A stretch of DNA of 64,000 nucleotides from JBFWWP01 sp050246115 (GTDB taxonomy: Bacteria; Planctomycetota; UBA8108; UBA1146; JAJFFE01): assembly GCA_050246115.1 (NCBI GenBank), contig JBFWWP010000023.1, forward strand, positions 1-64,000, given 5' to 3'. A program made the translations under genes and the position numbers. This document shows positions 63,674 to 64,000 of the stretch, one piece after another. The notes beneath the pieces were generated by a model. That model worked only from the letters and a program-made list of their open reading frames with translations, was not told the DNA's origin and made no database searches. The stretch's first letter is position 1. Every line of letters starts with the position of its first letter.

Positions 63674-64000
63674 GAAATCCTCACTTTCGTTGTCGGCGAT
63701 CACGCGTCGAGGAGGGAAGAGGGGCAGCGTGACCCTCGCTGAGGCTGGAGTTTTTCGCGAGGCCGAACCGATTCGTTCGAGCCCTTACGCTCGACGCTCG
63801 GAACTCGGACCGCCTCGCCAACGGGATCCTTGCACACCTGGGGTTGCGCCGCAAGTTGCTTGCCCACGTTGGGGTCGAGGGGTGCCTACCTTCGTCACGA
63901 TCCCGTTCCCGATCGGTCTCGTCAGGACCTGCCCGGTCGCGACCGCCACTCGGCTCCGTTACACTGGGGTGTTGCAGGGCTGGAGGCGTTCGTCCGCGTG
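63674..64000. other. Right-hand edge, no gene seen
   Basis: Upstream of the minus-strand gene ending at 60983; it should contain that gene's promoter. No convincing ORF or repeat is seen. Confidence 0.4.

Overview
The window is GC-rich, gene-dense bacterial chromosome with no rRNA, tRNA, CRISPR array or phage. The content points to the phylum Planctomycetota: several very large exported proteins carry a dockerin-like EF-hand module that ends in Cys-Pro, one has the tandem NxxGxxAF-type 'choice-of-anchor' architecture, and there are prepilin-like proteins, a futalosine-pathway menaquinone gene and a complete System I (Ccm) cytochrome c maturation operon. This placement is inferred from gene content only.

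Layout. 1-816: repeat-rich DNA without a credible gene. 817-4773: a giant membrane-anchored protein built from carboxypeptidase-regulatory-like domains. 4833-11906: on the minus strand an M28 peptidase, a membrane protein, an ABC ATPase, an FtsX/LolC-type permease and a ZnuA-like metal-binding protein, with a divergent DUF3299-like lipoprotein on the plus strand. Together these resemble a zinc-acquisition system of the Zrg kind. 12062-16948: a prepilin, a transglutaminase-like lipoprotein, an M42 aminopeptidase, a small acidic lipoprotein and a HAD phosphatase. 17090-19873: a small membrane protein, a MoxR/ChlI-like AAA+ ATPase and a VWA protein. 20123-29046: ccmE, ccmF, ccmH, a giant CcmI-like fusion, ccmA, ccmB, ccmC and a ccmD-like gene, with mostly 4-nt overlaps. 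29224-32575: thioredoxin, a metallo-beta-lactamase-fold protein, a macro-domain protein and a cytochrome c'-like lipoprotein.

33022-45781: dockerin-bearing and HEAT-repeat exported proteins, trxB, folE, a Nudix hydrolase, a NYN-domain protein, a CYTH-domain protein, three overlapping pseudopilin genes and a PilX-like protein. Two near-identical 180-bp palindromic MITE-like elements (31819-31998 and 43098-43277), each flanked by TTA, lie in this part. 46008-50859: mqnC, a Memo-like gene, a cobalamin adenosyltransferase and asnB. 51441-63673: five large secreted proteins (beta-propeller, beta-helix and FG-GAP) ending in the dockerin-like module. Two of them are tandem paralogues whose 3' halves are almost identical in DNA, which suggests recent gene conversion or recombination.

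The most unusual items are the Ccm operon (CxxxY-type CcmE plus a giant duplicated CcmI-like protein), the Zrg-like metal cluster, the MITE pair, a conserved hairpin element found at 29.6 kb and 51.1 kb, and the family of proteins ending in Cys-Pro. Starts were chosen from Shine-Dalgarno spacing, gene overlaps and signal peptides, and are noted where they matter.
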